DNA from: Flavobacterium sp. ov086
GTDB taxonomy: Bacteria; Bacteroidota; Bacteroidia; Flavobacteriales; Flavobacteriaceae
Direction of reading: 5' to 3'
Assembly (NCBI RefSeq): GCF_900187965.1
Contig: NZ_FZNL01000003.1
Location: 368,997 to 421,735, forward strand
DNA length: 52,739 nucleotides
Both the position numbers and the translations under genes were made by a program. Of the stretch, positions 42,471 through 50,885 are shown piece after piece (position 1 is the stretch's first letter; each line of letters starts with the position of its first letter). A model generated the notes under the pieces. It searched no databases. It was given only the letters and a program-made list of their open reading frames with translations, and had not been told where the DNA came from.

Positions 42471-42557
42471 TTAGGAGCTATTTCCCGCTCTCGCCTTTAT
42501 CTTTTTATGTCCGCCGCGGCAGACATAAAAAGGATACCGGCTCCATCGGGGCTAGAA
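42471..42557. repeat. Dispersed intergenic element, copy C
   Basis: Starts TTAGGAGCTATTTCCCGCTC, inner stem ATCTTTTTATGTC/GACATAAAAAGGAT with a GC-rich top (CGCCGCGG), and ends GGCTCCATCGGGGCTAGAA. Related to copies A (6768-6906) and B (31277-31392). Confidence 0.7.
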
Positions 42558-42597
42558 CACCAATCGAAATTAAAAGAAGTAATCGGTTAAATAAAAA

Positions 42598-42933
42598 ATG
42601 AAAATGAAAAACCCATATAAAGACAAAAGATGGTTTAAACTCCTAAGCAACAAATATGTTTGGGTACTACTCTTTTTCGTAGTATGGATGTTATTTTTAG
42701 ACAATTACTCCTATTTTGATCATCGTTTTTTAGACAATCAAATAGAAGAATTACAAGACAATAAAAAATATTATCAGGACGAAATAAAAAAAGATCAAGA
42801 ACAGATCAAACAACTTAAAAATCCTGAACAAATAGAAAAATATGCTCGCGAAAAGTACTTTATGAAAAAAGACAGCGAAGATATTTACATCATCCAATTT
42901 GAAGGAGACACCATTCAAGATACTAAAGAATAA
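42598..42933 (+). CDS. FtsB/DivIC-like septum formation protein
   Basis: A 111-residue protein: one membrane helix (about 20-37, YVWVLLFFVVWMLFLDNY) followed by a coiled coil (about 46-85, NQIEELQDNKKYYQDEIKKDQEQIKQLK) and the NPEQIEKYAREKYFMKK ending that is characteristic of FtsB/DivIC. It belongs to the divisome sub-complex with FtsL and FtsQ. The start at 42598 (MKMKN) fits; a second Met two codons later is also possible. mutA starts 18 bases downstream on the same strand. Confidence 0.9.
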   Translation: MKMKNPYKDKRWFKLLSNKYVWVLLFFVVWMLFLDNYSYFDHRFLDNQIEELQDNKKYYQDEIKKDQEQIKQLKNPEQIEKYAREKYFMKKDSEDIYIIQFEGDTIQDTKE

Positions 42934-42950
42934 TCAGAAAAAAGCACCCA

Positions 42951-44315
42951 ATGGCCACTACCCTATTCGACGATTTTAATCCGATTTCATCCAAACAATG
43001 GAAACAAAAAATTCAGTTTGAATTAGATGGCGCTGATTATAACGAAACCATAATCTGGAACTCTCCAGAAGATATTCAGGTAAAACCTTTTTATCATATA
43101 GACGAATTTTCAAAATCGGCACCAGTAAAAACCAACGCTTCAAATTTCAAAATTTGTCAAAACATCTTTGTATACGATATCGAAAAATCGGTTCAAAGAG
43201 CGATAAATACTATTGAAAGAGGTGCAGAAAGTTTACGTTTTACTATTGAAAACGAAAAAATAGATGCTCAAAAATTATTAGAAACTCTTCCTTTAGAGAA
43301 TAGAATCGTTTACTTTAATTTGAATTTCATTTCAATCGATTTCGTAAAACTATTAAACACCATTTCAATCCAGAAAAAAGCTGTTTTTTATTGCAATATT
43401 GATCCAATTGGACATTTTGCCAGAGAAGGAAATTGGTTTCCAACATCAGACAAAAATAATTTTGAAACGATAGAAAACATTTCAAAAGCAACCACAAATC
43501 TTTCTCTTTTAAGTGTAGATTTAGGTTTATACCAAAATTCAGGTGCCAATATTACACAACAAATTGCGTATAGTTTAGGTCATGTAAACGAATATTTGAA
43601 TCGTTTACCAACTATATCGAAACCAATTGTTTTTCAAATTTCGGTTGGAACCAATTATTTCTTTGAAATTGCAAAACTTCGTGCTTTACGAATGCTTTTT
43701 AAATTAATAGCTTCAGAATATAATCCAGATTTAGAATGTCACTTTTTGGTAACGCCAACCAAACGCAATAAAACAATATACGATTACAACGTAAACATGC
43801 TTCGAACCACAACCGAATGTATGTCAGCTATTTTAGGTGGTGCAGATGCTGTTGCCAATTTGCCTTATGATGCTTTATACCATAAAGACAATGAATTTGG
43901 CGACCGAATTGCAAGAAATCAATTGTTGGTTTTAAAACACGAGAGCTATTTTGATAAAGTAAACAATCCTGCTGACGGAAGTTATTATATTGAGAGTCTG
44001 ACCATGCAATTGGCAGAAAAAAGTTTGACTCTTTTTAAAGATATTGAAGCCAACGGCGGATTTCTGAAACTTTTGAATGATGGAACCATCAAAAAGAAAA
44101 TCCAGGAAAGCGCCACTAAAGAACAGGAACTATTTGACTCAAGAAAAGAAGTTTTATTAGGAACGAATAAATATCCGAACAAAGATGACAAAATGAAACA
44201 CGATTTAGAATTGTTTCCTTTTGTAAAAATCAAACCAAGAAAAACATTAATTACACCAATAATCGAAAAAAGATTAGCCGAAAAACTGGAGCAGGAAAGG
44301 CTTGAACTTGAATAA
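42951..44315 (+). CDS. mutA: Methylmalonyl-CoA mutase small subunit
   Basis: A 454-residue homologue of the non-catalytic subunit, covering the TIM-barrel substrate domain only (FDDFNPISSKQWKQKIQFELDGADYNETI start; FFEIAKLRALRMLFKLIASEY; MLRTTTECMSAILGGADAVANLPYDALYHKDNEFGDRIARNQLLVLKHESYFDKVNNPADGSYYIESLT). It lacks the C-terminal B12-binding domain present in the long (about 620-residue) Propionibacterium form. It pairs with mutB, but a toxin-antitoxin cassette lies between. With mutB it interconverts methylmalonyl-CoA and succinyl-CoA, linking propionyl-CoA and the TCA cycle. Confidence 0.92.
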   Translation: MATTLFDDFNPISSKQWKQKIQFELDGADYNETIIWNSPEDIQVKPFYHIDEFSKSAPVKTNASNFKICQNIFVYDIEKSVQRAINTIERGAESLRFTIENEKIDAQKLLETLPLENRIVYFNLNFISIDFVKLLNTISIQKKAVFYCNIDPIGHFAREGNWFPTSDKNNFETIENISKATTNLSLLSVDLGLYQNSGANITQQIAYSLGHVNEYLNRLPTISKPIVFQISVGTNYFFEIAKLRALRMLFKLIASEYNPDLECHFLVTPTKRNKTIYDYNVNMLRTTTECMSAILGGADAVANLPYDALYHKDNEFGDRIARNQLLVLKHESYFDKVNNPADGSYYIESLTMQLAEKSLTLFKDIEANGGFLKLLNDGTIKKKIQESATKEQELFDSRKEVLLGTNKYPNKDDKMKHDLELFPFVKIKPRKTLITPIIEKRLAEKLEQERLELE

Positions 44316-44360
44316 TATTGATATCGAATAGCTATATTTAAATATAAATCTAAAATAATT

Positions 44361-44597
44361 ATGGAAGCAATTAGACAAATAATATCCGTGAAAAACCGCT
44401 CTGTAACAGTTATTCTGCCAGACGATTTTACAGCAGATGAAGTAGAAGTAATTATTTTACCTATTCAAAATGATGAATATAAAATTCCGCAATGGCAAAT
44501 TGATCAAGTTAGAGAAAGAACAGAGACTTATTTAAAAAATCCAAAAAATGTTACTGACATTGATGATTTTTTAAAAGAAATCGAAAATGATTTATAA
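44361..44597 (+). CDS. Antitoxin component of a type II toxin-antitoxin pair
   Basis: A 78-residue acidic protein: EAIRQIISVKNRSVTVILPDDFTADEVEVIILPIQND (a swapped-hairpin-like beta region that could bind DNA and dimerise), then IPQWQIDQVRERTETYLKNPKNVTDIDDFLKEIENDL, similar to the C-terminal toxin-binding tail of Bacteroidota addiction-module antitoxins. It overlaps the toxin gene by 11 bases, the usual coupling of antitoxin-first modules. It lies 45 bases after mutA and before mutB, so it is probably carried on the mut transcript. No promoter could be pointed out in the 45 bases. Confidence 0.8.
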   Translation: MEAIRQIISVKNRSVTVILPDDFTADEVEVIILPIQNDEYKIPQWQIDQVRERTETYLKNPKNVTDIDDFLKEIENDL

Positions 44598-44877
44598 AAT
44601 AGTAATTGTTGAAGAAGCTAAAATTGATTATAAAAAATCACTTCTCTATTATAAAAATATACATCCAAAATTAGCCATTAGGTTTAATGATTCATTTAAA
44701 AAAAGTTTAGCTATTATTAAGAAAGATCCATTATTATTCCAAATTAAATATGATACTATTAGAATCATATTTTTTAAAACTTTTCCATATGCAATACATT
44801 ATTCTATTTATGAAAACTGTATCGTAATAAAATCCATTTTTCACACATCCAGAAACAGCGAATTAAATTTATTTTAA
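44587..44877 (+). CDS. RelE/ParE-family toxin
   Basis: A 96-residue basic protein with the ParE/RelE fold pattern: YKIVIVEEAKIDYKKSLLYYKNIHPKLAIRFNDSFKKSLAIIKKDPLLFQIKYDTIRIIFFKTFPYAIHYSIYENCIVIKSIFHTSRN. Two N-terminal helices are followed by the beta sheet with IRIIFFKTFPYAIHY and a terminal basic/His-rich strand (FHTSRN). It could be a ribosome-dependent mRNA endonuclease (RelE) or a gyrase poison (ParE); the sequence alone does not decide. It ends 16 bases before the mutB start. Confidence 0.85.
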   Translation: MIYKIVIVEEAKIDYKKSLLYYKNIHPKLAIRFNDSFKKSLAIIKKDPLLFQIKYDTIRIIFFKTFPYAIHYSIYENCIVIKSIFHTSRNSELNLF

Positions 44878-44893
44878 ATAACATTTTTCACAA

Positions 44894-47032
44894 TTGAGAA
44901 AAGACCTTAAACATATAAAGTTAGAAGTTAAAAGTGAAGCGTCAGATGAACTGATGAATAATTCTGAACCTATAACTCAAAACTTCTTCACAGCAGAAGG
45001 AATCGAATTAAAAGAAACCTATTCTGAAAAAGATATTGAAGATTTGGAGTTTCTTGAGTTTGGAGCTGGATTTGCACCAAACTTACGCGGACCTTATGCC
45101 ACAATGTACGTAAGACGTCCATGGACAATTCGCCAATATGCAGGATTTTCTACCGCAGAAGAAAGCAATGCCTTTTACAGAAGAAATTTAGCTGCTGGAC
45201 AAAAAGGGCTTTCAATCGCTTTTGATTTACCAACGCATCGCGGTTACGACTCTGATCATGAAAGAGTTGTTGGAGATGTTGGAAAAGCCGGAGTTGCAAT
45301 AGATTCTGTTGAAGACATGAAAATATTGTTCGATCAGATTCCATTAGATGAAATGTCGGTTTCAATGACCATGAACGGTGCCGTTTTACCTATTATGGCT
45401 TTTTATATTGTTGCAGCCGAAGAACAAGGTGTTGCGATTGGAAAACTCTCAGGAACAATCCAAAATGACATTCTGAAAGAGTTTATGGTTCGTAATACTT
45501 ATATATATCCACCAACTCCTTCGATGAAAATCATTGCAGATATTTTTGAATTTACGAGCAAGAAAATGCCAAAATTCAATTCTATCTCGATTTCAGGATA
45601 TCACATGCAGGAAGCCGGAGCAACCGCCGATATTGAATTGGCTTATACTTTGGCGGATGGTTTAGAATACATCAGAACCGGACTTTCTACAGGAATGACG
45701 ATTGATGAATTTGCTCCTCGTCTCTCTTTCTTTTGGGCAATTGGAATGAATCATTTTATGGAAATCGCTAAAATGCGTGCAGGTCGAATGATTTGGGCAA
45801 AATTAGTACAGCAATTCAATCCTAAAAGTGATAAATCGTTAGCTTTAAGAACACATTGTCAAACTAGTGGCTGGAGTTTAACAGAACAAGATCCGTTCAA
45901 TAATGTAGCGAGAACTTGTATTGAAGCAACTGCTGCAGCTTTTGGCGGAACTCAATCTTTGCATACCAACGCACTTGACGAAGCTATTGCTTTACCAACA
46001 GACTTTTCGGCAAGAATTGCACGTAATACACAAATCTTTTTACAAGAAGAAACTAAAATTACTAAAACTGTTGATCCTTGGGGAGGAAGTTATTATGTTG
46101 AAAGCCTGACGAATGAAATTCTTAAAAGCACTTGGAAACTGATCGAAGAAGTTGAAGAATTAGGCGGAATGACCAAAGCTATTGAAGCAGGAATTCCTAA
46201 ATTAAGAATTGAAGAAGCTGCGGCAAGAAAACAAGCCCGTATTGATAGCGGGCAAGATATTATTGTGGGTGTAAATCAATTTAGATTAGAAAAAGAAGAT
46301 CCGTTGCATATCTTAGATGTTGACAACCAAATGGTTCGTAAGCAACAATTAGAGCAAATTGAACATATAAAAGCAACAAGAGATACTGAAAAAGTAAATC
46401 AATCACTGGAAAAACTAATACTTTGCGCAAAAACCGGACAAGGAAACTTACTTGAAATTGCTGTTGAAGCCGCTCGAAACAGAGCAACATTAGGCGAAAT
46501 TAGTGATGCTCTGGAAAGTATTTTTGGCAGATTCAAAGCGCAAATTAAATCCTTTAGCGGTGTGTATAGTGCAGCAATAAAAAACGACGAGAACTTTGAA
46601 AAGGCAAAACAATTAGCAGACGCCTTTGCAAAACAAGAAGGAAGACGTCCTAGAATTATGATTGCCAAAATGGGACAAGACGGACATGATCGTGGTGCGA
46701 AAGTAGTCGCAACCGGTTATGCCGATGTAGGTTTTGATGTAGATATCGGCCCACTTTTTCAAACTCCGGCAGAAGCAGCAAAACAAGCTGTTGAAAATGA
46801 TGTACATATATTAGGTGTTTCTTCATTGGCGGCAGGACATAAAACATTAGTCCCACAAGTTATTGAAGAACTTAAAAAACACGGTCGCGAAGATATTATG
46901 GTTATTGTAGGTGGTGTTATTCCGGCGCAAGACTATCAATTTCTATTTGATGCCGGAGCAGTAGCCGTTTTTGGTCCCGGAACTAAAATCAGTGAAGCAG
47001 CTATTAAAATCCTTGAAATTCTAATTGACTAA
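44894..47032 (+). CDS. mutB: Methylmalonyl-CoA mutase large subunit
   Basis: A 712-residue catalytic subunit using adenosylcobalamin. The TIM barrel (about 1-560) opens [63 protein letters not shown]. The C-terminal B12-binding domain (about 580-712) has DGHDRGAKV with the cobalt-coordinating His598 (DxHxxG at 596-601). Length is normal for the family. The start is TTG at 44894, 16 bases after the toxin stop; no ATG fits the conserved N-terminus better. Ended by a strong two-way terminator. Confidence 0.95.
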   Translation: MRKDLKHIKLEVKSEASDELMNNSEPITQNFFTAEGIELKETYSEKDIEDLEFLEFGAGFAPNLRGPYATMYVRRPWTIRQYAGFSTAEESNAFYRRNLAAGQKGLSIAFDLPTHRGYDSDHERVVGDVGKAGVAIDSVEDMKILFDQIPLDEMSVSMTMNGAVLPIMAFYIVAAEEQGVAIGKLSGTIQNDILKEFMVRNTYIYPPTPSMKIIADIFEFTSKKMPKFNSISISGYHMQEAGATADIELAYTLADGLEYIRTGLSTGMTIDEFAPRLSFFWAIGMNHFMEIAKMRAGRMIWAKLVQQFNPKSDKSLALRTHCQTSGWSLTEQDPFNNVARTCIEATAAAFGGTQSLHTNALDEAIALPTDFSARIARNTQIFLQEETKITKTVDPWGGSYYVESLTNEILKSTWKLIEEVEELGGMTKAIEAGIPKLRIEEAAARKQARIDSGQDIIVGVNQFRLEKEDPLHILDVDNQMVRKQQLEQIEHIKATRDTEKVNQSLEKLILCAKTGQGNLLEIAVEAARNRATLGEISDALESIFGRFKAQIKSFSGVYSAAIKNDENFEKAKQLADAFAKQEGRRPRIMIAKMGQDGHDRGAKVVATGYADVGFDVDIGPLFQTPAEAAKQAVENDVHILGVSSLAAGHKTLVPQVIEELKKHGREDIMVIVGGVIPAQDYQFLFDAGAVAVFGPGTKISEAAIKILEILID

Positions 47033-47043
47033 AAAAGAGCATA

Positions 47044-47073
47044 AAAAAATCCCGAATTATCGGGATTTTTTTT
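47044..47073. terminator. Two-way terminator after mutB
   Basis: AAAAATCCCGA and TCGGGATTTTT form a stem between the mutB stop and the 3' end of the convergent lysozyme-like gene. Confidence 0.9.
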
Positions 47074-47088
47074 GTTTTCTTTCGATAC

Positions 47089-47736
47089 TTAATCGTGTAT
47101 CGTAGCATTACTGTCTGCTACAATATAAGAAAGATCATAACCTCCAAAGGCTCTTAGGTAACTTTTTAATGAAGTTCCATAAGCGTCTCTAAAATGTCTA
47201 CTTCCTTTGTTTTTGAAAAAGTTTTTAACTGAACCAGCGCCTCCAAGATGTGCGGCGGCTAAAATTCCTGATTCGGTAATTGCAATACCATTGATAACTT
47301 TTCCTTCATACCTTTCAATTTCATTACGTAAAATCCATTTATTCTTGGATAACAACGCAATAAATGCTTTTTCTTGTAAGGCAGGATCTTTTAAAAATGC
47401 TTTCTTATTTTGAATACCAATAGATTTCAGGGCTTGAGTCCCAAATTGATATTTTCCCATGTAACCAAGTGAATTTACCAATCGGTATTTTCCTTGTGAT
47501 TCTTTAAAGGCAACTGCTTCTTTAAAACCTATAAGACGTTTTCCTGTAAATGGGGCATTTAACTTGTGTAAAGTAGGATAATCATCCTCTTCGAGCGATG
47601 GAAACAAGTATTCAGACCCATCTGTTTTTTCTATTAAAAACCAAGGTTTGGTTTCTAGATTAAAGGGTTTAAAACCCAAACTTAAAAATGTAATAATAAC
47701 GATCAAACTCGCATAAAAATACCATTTCTTTATCAT
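47089..47736 (-). CDS. Lysozyme/transglycosylase-like envelope protein
   Basis: A 215-residue protein with an N-terminal membrane segment or signal (YFYASLIVIITFLSLGF). The domain core is FKEAVAFKESQGKYRLVNSLGYMGKYQFGTQALKSIGI, where the ESxGxY...GxxGKYQFG pattern resembles the SLT/lysozyme-type catalytic region, with a Glu in ESQG as candidate acid. It ends with GILAAAHLGGAGSVKNFFKNKGSRHFRDAYGTSLKSYLRAFGGYDLSYI, also familiar from lytic-transglycosylase-like proteins. It may cleave or remodel peptidoglycan. It is convergent with mutB. Confidence 0.7.
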   Translation of the reverse strand: MIKKWYFYASLIVIITFLSLGFKPFNLETKPWFLIEKTDGSEYLFPSLEEDDYPTLHKLNAPFTGKRLIGFKEAVAFKESQGKYRLVNSLGYMGKYQFGTQALKSIGIQNKKAFLKDPALQEKAFIALLSKNKWILRNEIERYEGKVINGIAITESGILAAAHLGGAGSVKNFFKNKGSRHFRDAYGTSLKSYLRAFGGYDLSYIVADSNATIHD

Positions 47737-48294
47737 AAATTGTTTTTCTTCAAAACGCTGTCACCCTCTTGAAATTTCTACGGTGCAAAGATAAGAAATA
47801 CAAAATAACACTGAAAATCAACGCTTTACATAATTTAAAGATTACAAATATATGCTTCAATCCCTTTATTGATGCAGTTTTCGAGCGGTAATCAAAGACT
47901 TTGATTTTACTATAAAACCACCAAAATATAAATTTAAAAAATGCAATTTTTATCAAATTTTTAGCAATTTAGTTAAAATAGCAGGATTAAACCTACCAAA
48001 TGTTCAAGATTTTTAAACAAAATTTATGTCGTAAAAATTTGTTTTTATCATTAAATTTATGTAAACTAAAATATAATCTTTTGTAAATTTCATTTTTTCA
48101 GATGAAATAAATTAGAGAATTGTAATACGTATTTTTTTGATTATTATTTAGAATGGGAACGAAAAATGGGTAAAACATTCAATTAAATAATCCTTTCGAA
48201 TTTGTAGAAAATTAAAATAATAAATAGAACAAAAAAACCGAAGCTTAAAGCTTCGGTTTTTTTGTTCTATTTTAATCAATTAATACTCAAAAAA
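47737..48294. other. 558-base intergenic region
   Basis: Between two minus-strand genes. Very AT-rich, no supported gene; a 68-codon minus-strand frame at 47750-47956 shows no recognisable features. The only structured element is the terminator at 48224-48270. Confidence 0.65.
48224..48270. terminator. Perfect 23-bp-arm two-way terminator
   Basis: Arms (48224-48246 and 48248-48270) are exactly complementary around a single A, with CCGAAGCTT at the tip and T-runs on each strand. It serves mltG on the minus strand. Confidence 0.92.
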
Positions 48295-49335
48295 TCATCT
48301 TGTCACTCCTTGAGTGGCGATCCAGTCAGAATATTTTTTTGCATTTATTTGATGTTGCTCATAAGTTGATGCAAATTCATGATATCCAAAACGATCGATA
48401 CTTGCACAGAAATAAATATAATCGTTTTTTTCAGGATTTAAAACCGCATCCACAGCTGTGATATCAGGCATTGCAATTGGTCCTGGAGGAAGTCCAACAT
48501 TCACGTAAGTGTTATATGGAGATTTCATAATCAAATCATTATAAAAAACTCTTTTAATAACCTGATCAAAATTGTTGTCTCTTAATTTTAAAGCATAAAT
48601 AACTGTTGGATCTGCTTGTAATGGCATTTCTAAACGTAAACGATTCAAATAAACTCCGGCAATACGAGGTCTTTCATCTTTCTTTACTGATTCTTTATGA
48701 ACAATAGAAGCCAAAATTGTAGCCTGAACTGGTGTTAAACCTTGCTTTTTAGCTTTTTCAATTCTTTCAGGAGTCCAGAAATTATGATATTCTTTGATCA
48801 TTTTATCACGAAACTTCTCTGCAGAAGTATTCCAATAAATCTCATAAGTATTTGGAATAAACATCGCAAAAACATTGTCTTCATTGAAACCATTTTCTTT
48901 TAAGAAAGTTGAATCTTTAATAGCTTTCATCAATGATAAACTGTCTGCTTCGATTTCTGAACCAACTCTTCCGGCAAAGTTCTCTAAGCGCTCCTGATTG
49001 TTAAAGGCTAATTTTACAGGAACATTTGAGCGCATTGCACGAACCAAATCGATATTATTCATATCTTTTTTAAGTAAGAAACGCCCAGATTTCACATTTT
49101 CAGGATAGCCTCTTTTATTTGCCACCATTTCAAAATTGTCGAAATTCTTGATGTAAGGTTCTAATATCTTTTTAACATCGGTATAATTGGCTCCAGTTGG
49201 AACATATACGTACAATTCTTTTTCTTCGAATTTAGTATTTGCGCTGAAGATTTTGCTAATTAAAACAAATCCGTAAACCATTAAAGCTGAAATTATGGCA
49301 ACAGCTGTTATTGTGATTATTTTTTTTAGGCTCAA
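48295..49335 (-). CDS. mltG: Endolytic transglycosylase MltG
   Basis: A 346-residue membrane protein: one N-terminal helix (about 8-30, ITITAVAIISALMVYGFVLI). A LysM-like region (about 40-110) contains YVPTGANYTDVKKIL and ENVKSGRFLLKKDMNNIDLVRAM. The YceG catalytic domain follows, with FIPNTYEIYWNTSAEKF, the catalytic Glu215 in ASIVHKESVKKDERPRIAGVYLNRL, LQADPTVIYALKL and SPYNTYVNVGLPPGPI. MltG cuts nascent glycan strands inside peptidoglycan and sets their length. Length is standard. Confidence 0.95.
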   Translation of the reverse strand: MSLKKIITITAVAIISALMVYGFVLISKIFSANTKFEEKELYVYVPTGANYTDVKKILEPYIKNFDNFEMVANKRGYPENVKSGRFLLKKDMNNIDLVRAMRSNVPVKLAFNNQERLENFAGRVGSEIEADSLSLMKAIKDSTFLKENGFNEDNVFAMFIPNTYEIYWNTSAEKFRDKMIKEYHNFWTPERIEKAKKQGLTPVQATILASIVHKESVKKDERPRIAGVYLNRLRLEMPLQADPTVIYALKLRDNNFDQVIKRVFYNDLIMKSPYNTYVNVGLPPGPIAMPDITAVDAVLNPEKNDYIYFCASIDRFGYHEFASTYEQHQINAKKYSDWIATQGVTR

Positions 49336-49345
49336 AGTATAAAGT

Positions 49346-49879
49346 TTAAATTTGTTTGTTAATTAATTGAAATATTGCTTCGTCTTGATAGTGGTTATTT
49401 AGCAAAATCCAATCTTTTTTAATTCCTATTTTCTCAAAGCCAAATTTAGTAAAAAGAGCTATACTTGCTACATTTCCTACAGCAATATTTGCATATAATT
49501 GATGTAAATTTAAATTATGAAAAGAATACTTAATTAGAAGTTCTAATGCCTCAGAACCTACATTTTGCCTTTTATTTTCTTCTTTTTGAATAACAATTCC
49601 AATACCTGCCCTATTATTTTTAGGATCAAATTCAAATAAATCAATCAATCCAATGGCGGGAAAATCCTGATCCTGACAAATCGCTAAACGCAATTGTTTG
49701 GCCTCATAAATATCCTGCTGCGCATTTTCGAGATATTGACGAACCAGAAAACGACTATAAGGTGTTTGAGTGTTACTAACCTCCCAAATACTTTCGTCAT
49801 TTTCCATTGCATAGACAAACTCTAAATCATTGGGCTCTAAAGCACGCAAATAAACAGAATCACCTTTGAGTGTTATCAT
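49346..49879 (-). CDS. GNAT-family N-acetyltransferase (RimJ/RimL-like)
   Basis: A 177-residue acetyltransferase: ITLKGDSVYLRALEPNDLEFVYAMENDESIWEVSN start, the AcCoA-binding AGIGIVIQKEENKRQNVGSEALELLIKYSFHNL and the NVASIALFTKFGFEKIGIKK strand. It is similar in layout to the other RimJ/L-like protein at 18623-19150 but clearly distinct in sequence. Ten bases before the mltG start on the same strand, so co-transcribed with it. The substrate is unknown. Confidence 0.87.
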   Translation of the reverse strand: MITLKGDSVYLRALEPNDLEFVYAMENDESIWEVSNTQTPYSRFLVRQYLENAQQDIYEAKQLRLAICQDQDFPAIGLIDLFEFDPKNNRAGIGIVIQKEENKRQNVGSEALELLIKYSFHNLNLHQLYANIAVGNVASIALFTKFGFEKIGIKKDWILLNNHYQDEAIFQLINKQI

Positions 49880-49916
49880 TTTTAATTTTAGTTTTTATAA
49901 CGTAGTTTTTGGAATT

Positions 49917-49951
49917 TGGACTCGAGCACTAGCGAACAGGCGAAGCAATTT
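49917..49951. repeat. Dispersed GCGAAC.GGCGAAGCAATTT element
   Basis: TGGACTCGAGCACTAGCGAA then CAGGCGAAGCAATTT, close to the core at 15481-15515 and to the reversed copy in 31342-31381. It lies between dapF and the GNAT gene. Confidence 0.75.
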
Positions 49952-49963
49952 AAGAATTGAACA

Positions 49964-50746
49964 TTATATCTCTATTGTTCCTTTAAAAACAAATTTAGCA
50001 GGACCAGTCAGGAAAACATTAGTAAAATGATCTCCCATTTTATCAAAAGAAACTACAAGTTTTCCTCCTTCAACATTTAAATTAATTGAAGTTTTATCCG
50101 TTTCACCAATTGCATTCATAGCGATCGCAACCGCTGTTGCGCCAGTTCCGCAAGCCAGAGTTTCGTCTTCAACACCTCTTTCATAAGTACGAAGTGAAAA
50201 AGTGCTATCATCAATCTTTTTTACAAAATTAACATTACTTCCTTTTTCACCATATAATTCGCCATAACGAATTGCGGCGCCATTATCTTTTACATTATAA
50301 TGTTCTAAATCTTCAACAATTTGAACATGATGTGGTGAACCGGTATTTAAAAATGTATACGAATCTTTCTTTTGTACTTCATCAACATCGATCATCTGCA
50401 ACGAAATTATAGCATCACCTCCTACTGAGGCATGATGCAAACCATCTGTTGCAATAAAGGTAGTTTTGTTCTCAATTACTCCCAATTGATTGGCAAAAGC
50501 AACCAGACAACGACCGCCATTTCCGCACATCGAACTCTGATTTCCATCTGAATTATAATAGACCATTTTGAAGTCTGTTTCAGTATCATTTTCCAGCAAA
50601 ATAAGTCCGTCTGCTCCAATGCCGAAACGTCTGTCACATAGACGTTCAATTAATTTAATGTCTTCTTTTGGAAAGAAATTTGAACGATTATCAATCATTA
50701 CAAAATCGTTTCCCGTACCTTGATATTTATAAAATTCTATTTGCAT
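49964..50746 (-). CDS. dapF: Diaminopimelate epimerase
   Basis: About 260 residues from the preferred start MQIEFYKYQGTGNDFVMID; the frame is open 7 codons further upstream but those look non-native. Both catalytic cysteines are present (SSMCGNGGRC and ETLACGTGATAVAIAM, about Cys74 and Cys199 from this start). Full-length. It converts LL- to meso-diaminopimelate for peptidoglycan and lysine. The GNAT and mltG genes follow on the same strand after a dispersed element. Confidence 0.95.
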   Translation of the reverse strand: MQIEFYKYQGTGNDFVMIDNRSNFFPKEDIKLIERLCDRRFGIGADGLILLENDTETDFKMVYYNSDGNQSSMCGNGGRCLVAFANQLGVIENKTTFIATDGLHHASVGGDAIISLQMIDVDEVQKKDSYTFLNTGSPHHVQIVEDLEHYNVKDNGAAIRYGELYGEKGSNVNFVKKIDDSTFSLRTYERGVEDETLACGTGATAVAIAMNAIGETDKTSINLNVEGGKLVVSFDKMGDHFTNVFLTGPAKFVFKGTIEI

Positions 50747-50885
50747 TTTTTTTACATTAAGAAACACAAAAGTACGAACAAATAATTAATGAAATGTTAA
50801 TCAATGTTAAAGAGAGTTAAACCATTTTACCTGTTAAATTTTTGAATTATTTTTACCTTAAATAACTTAAACATAAATTATAATC

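Noticed and set aside
47750..47956. 68-codon minus-strand frame upstream of the lysozyme-like gene
   Set aside because: No recognisable domain or start signal; AT-rich intergenic sequence.
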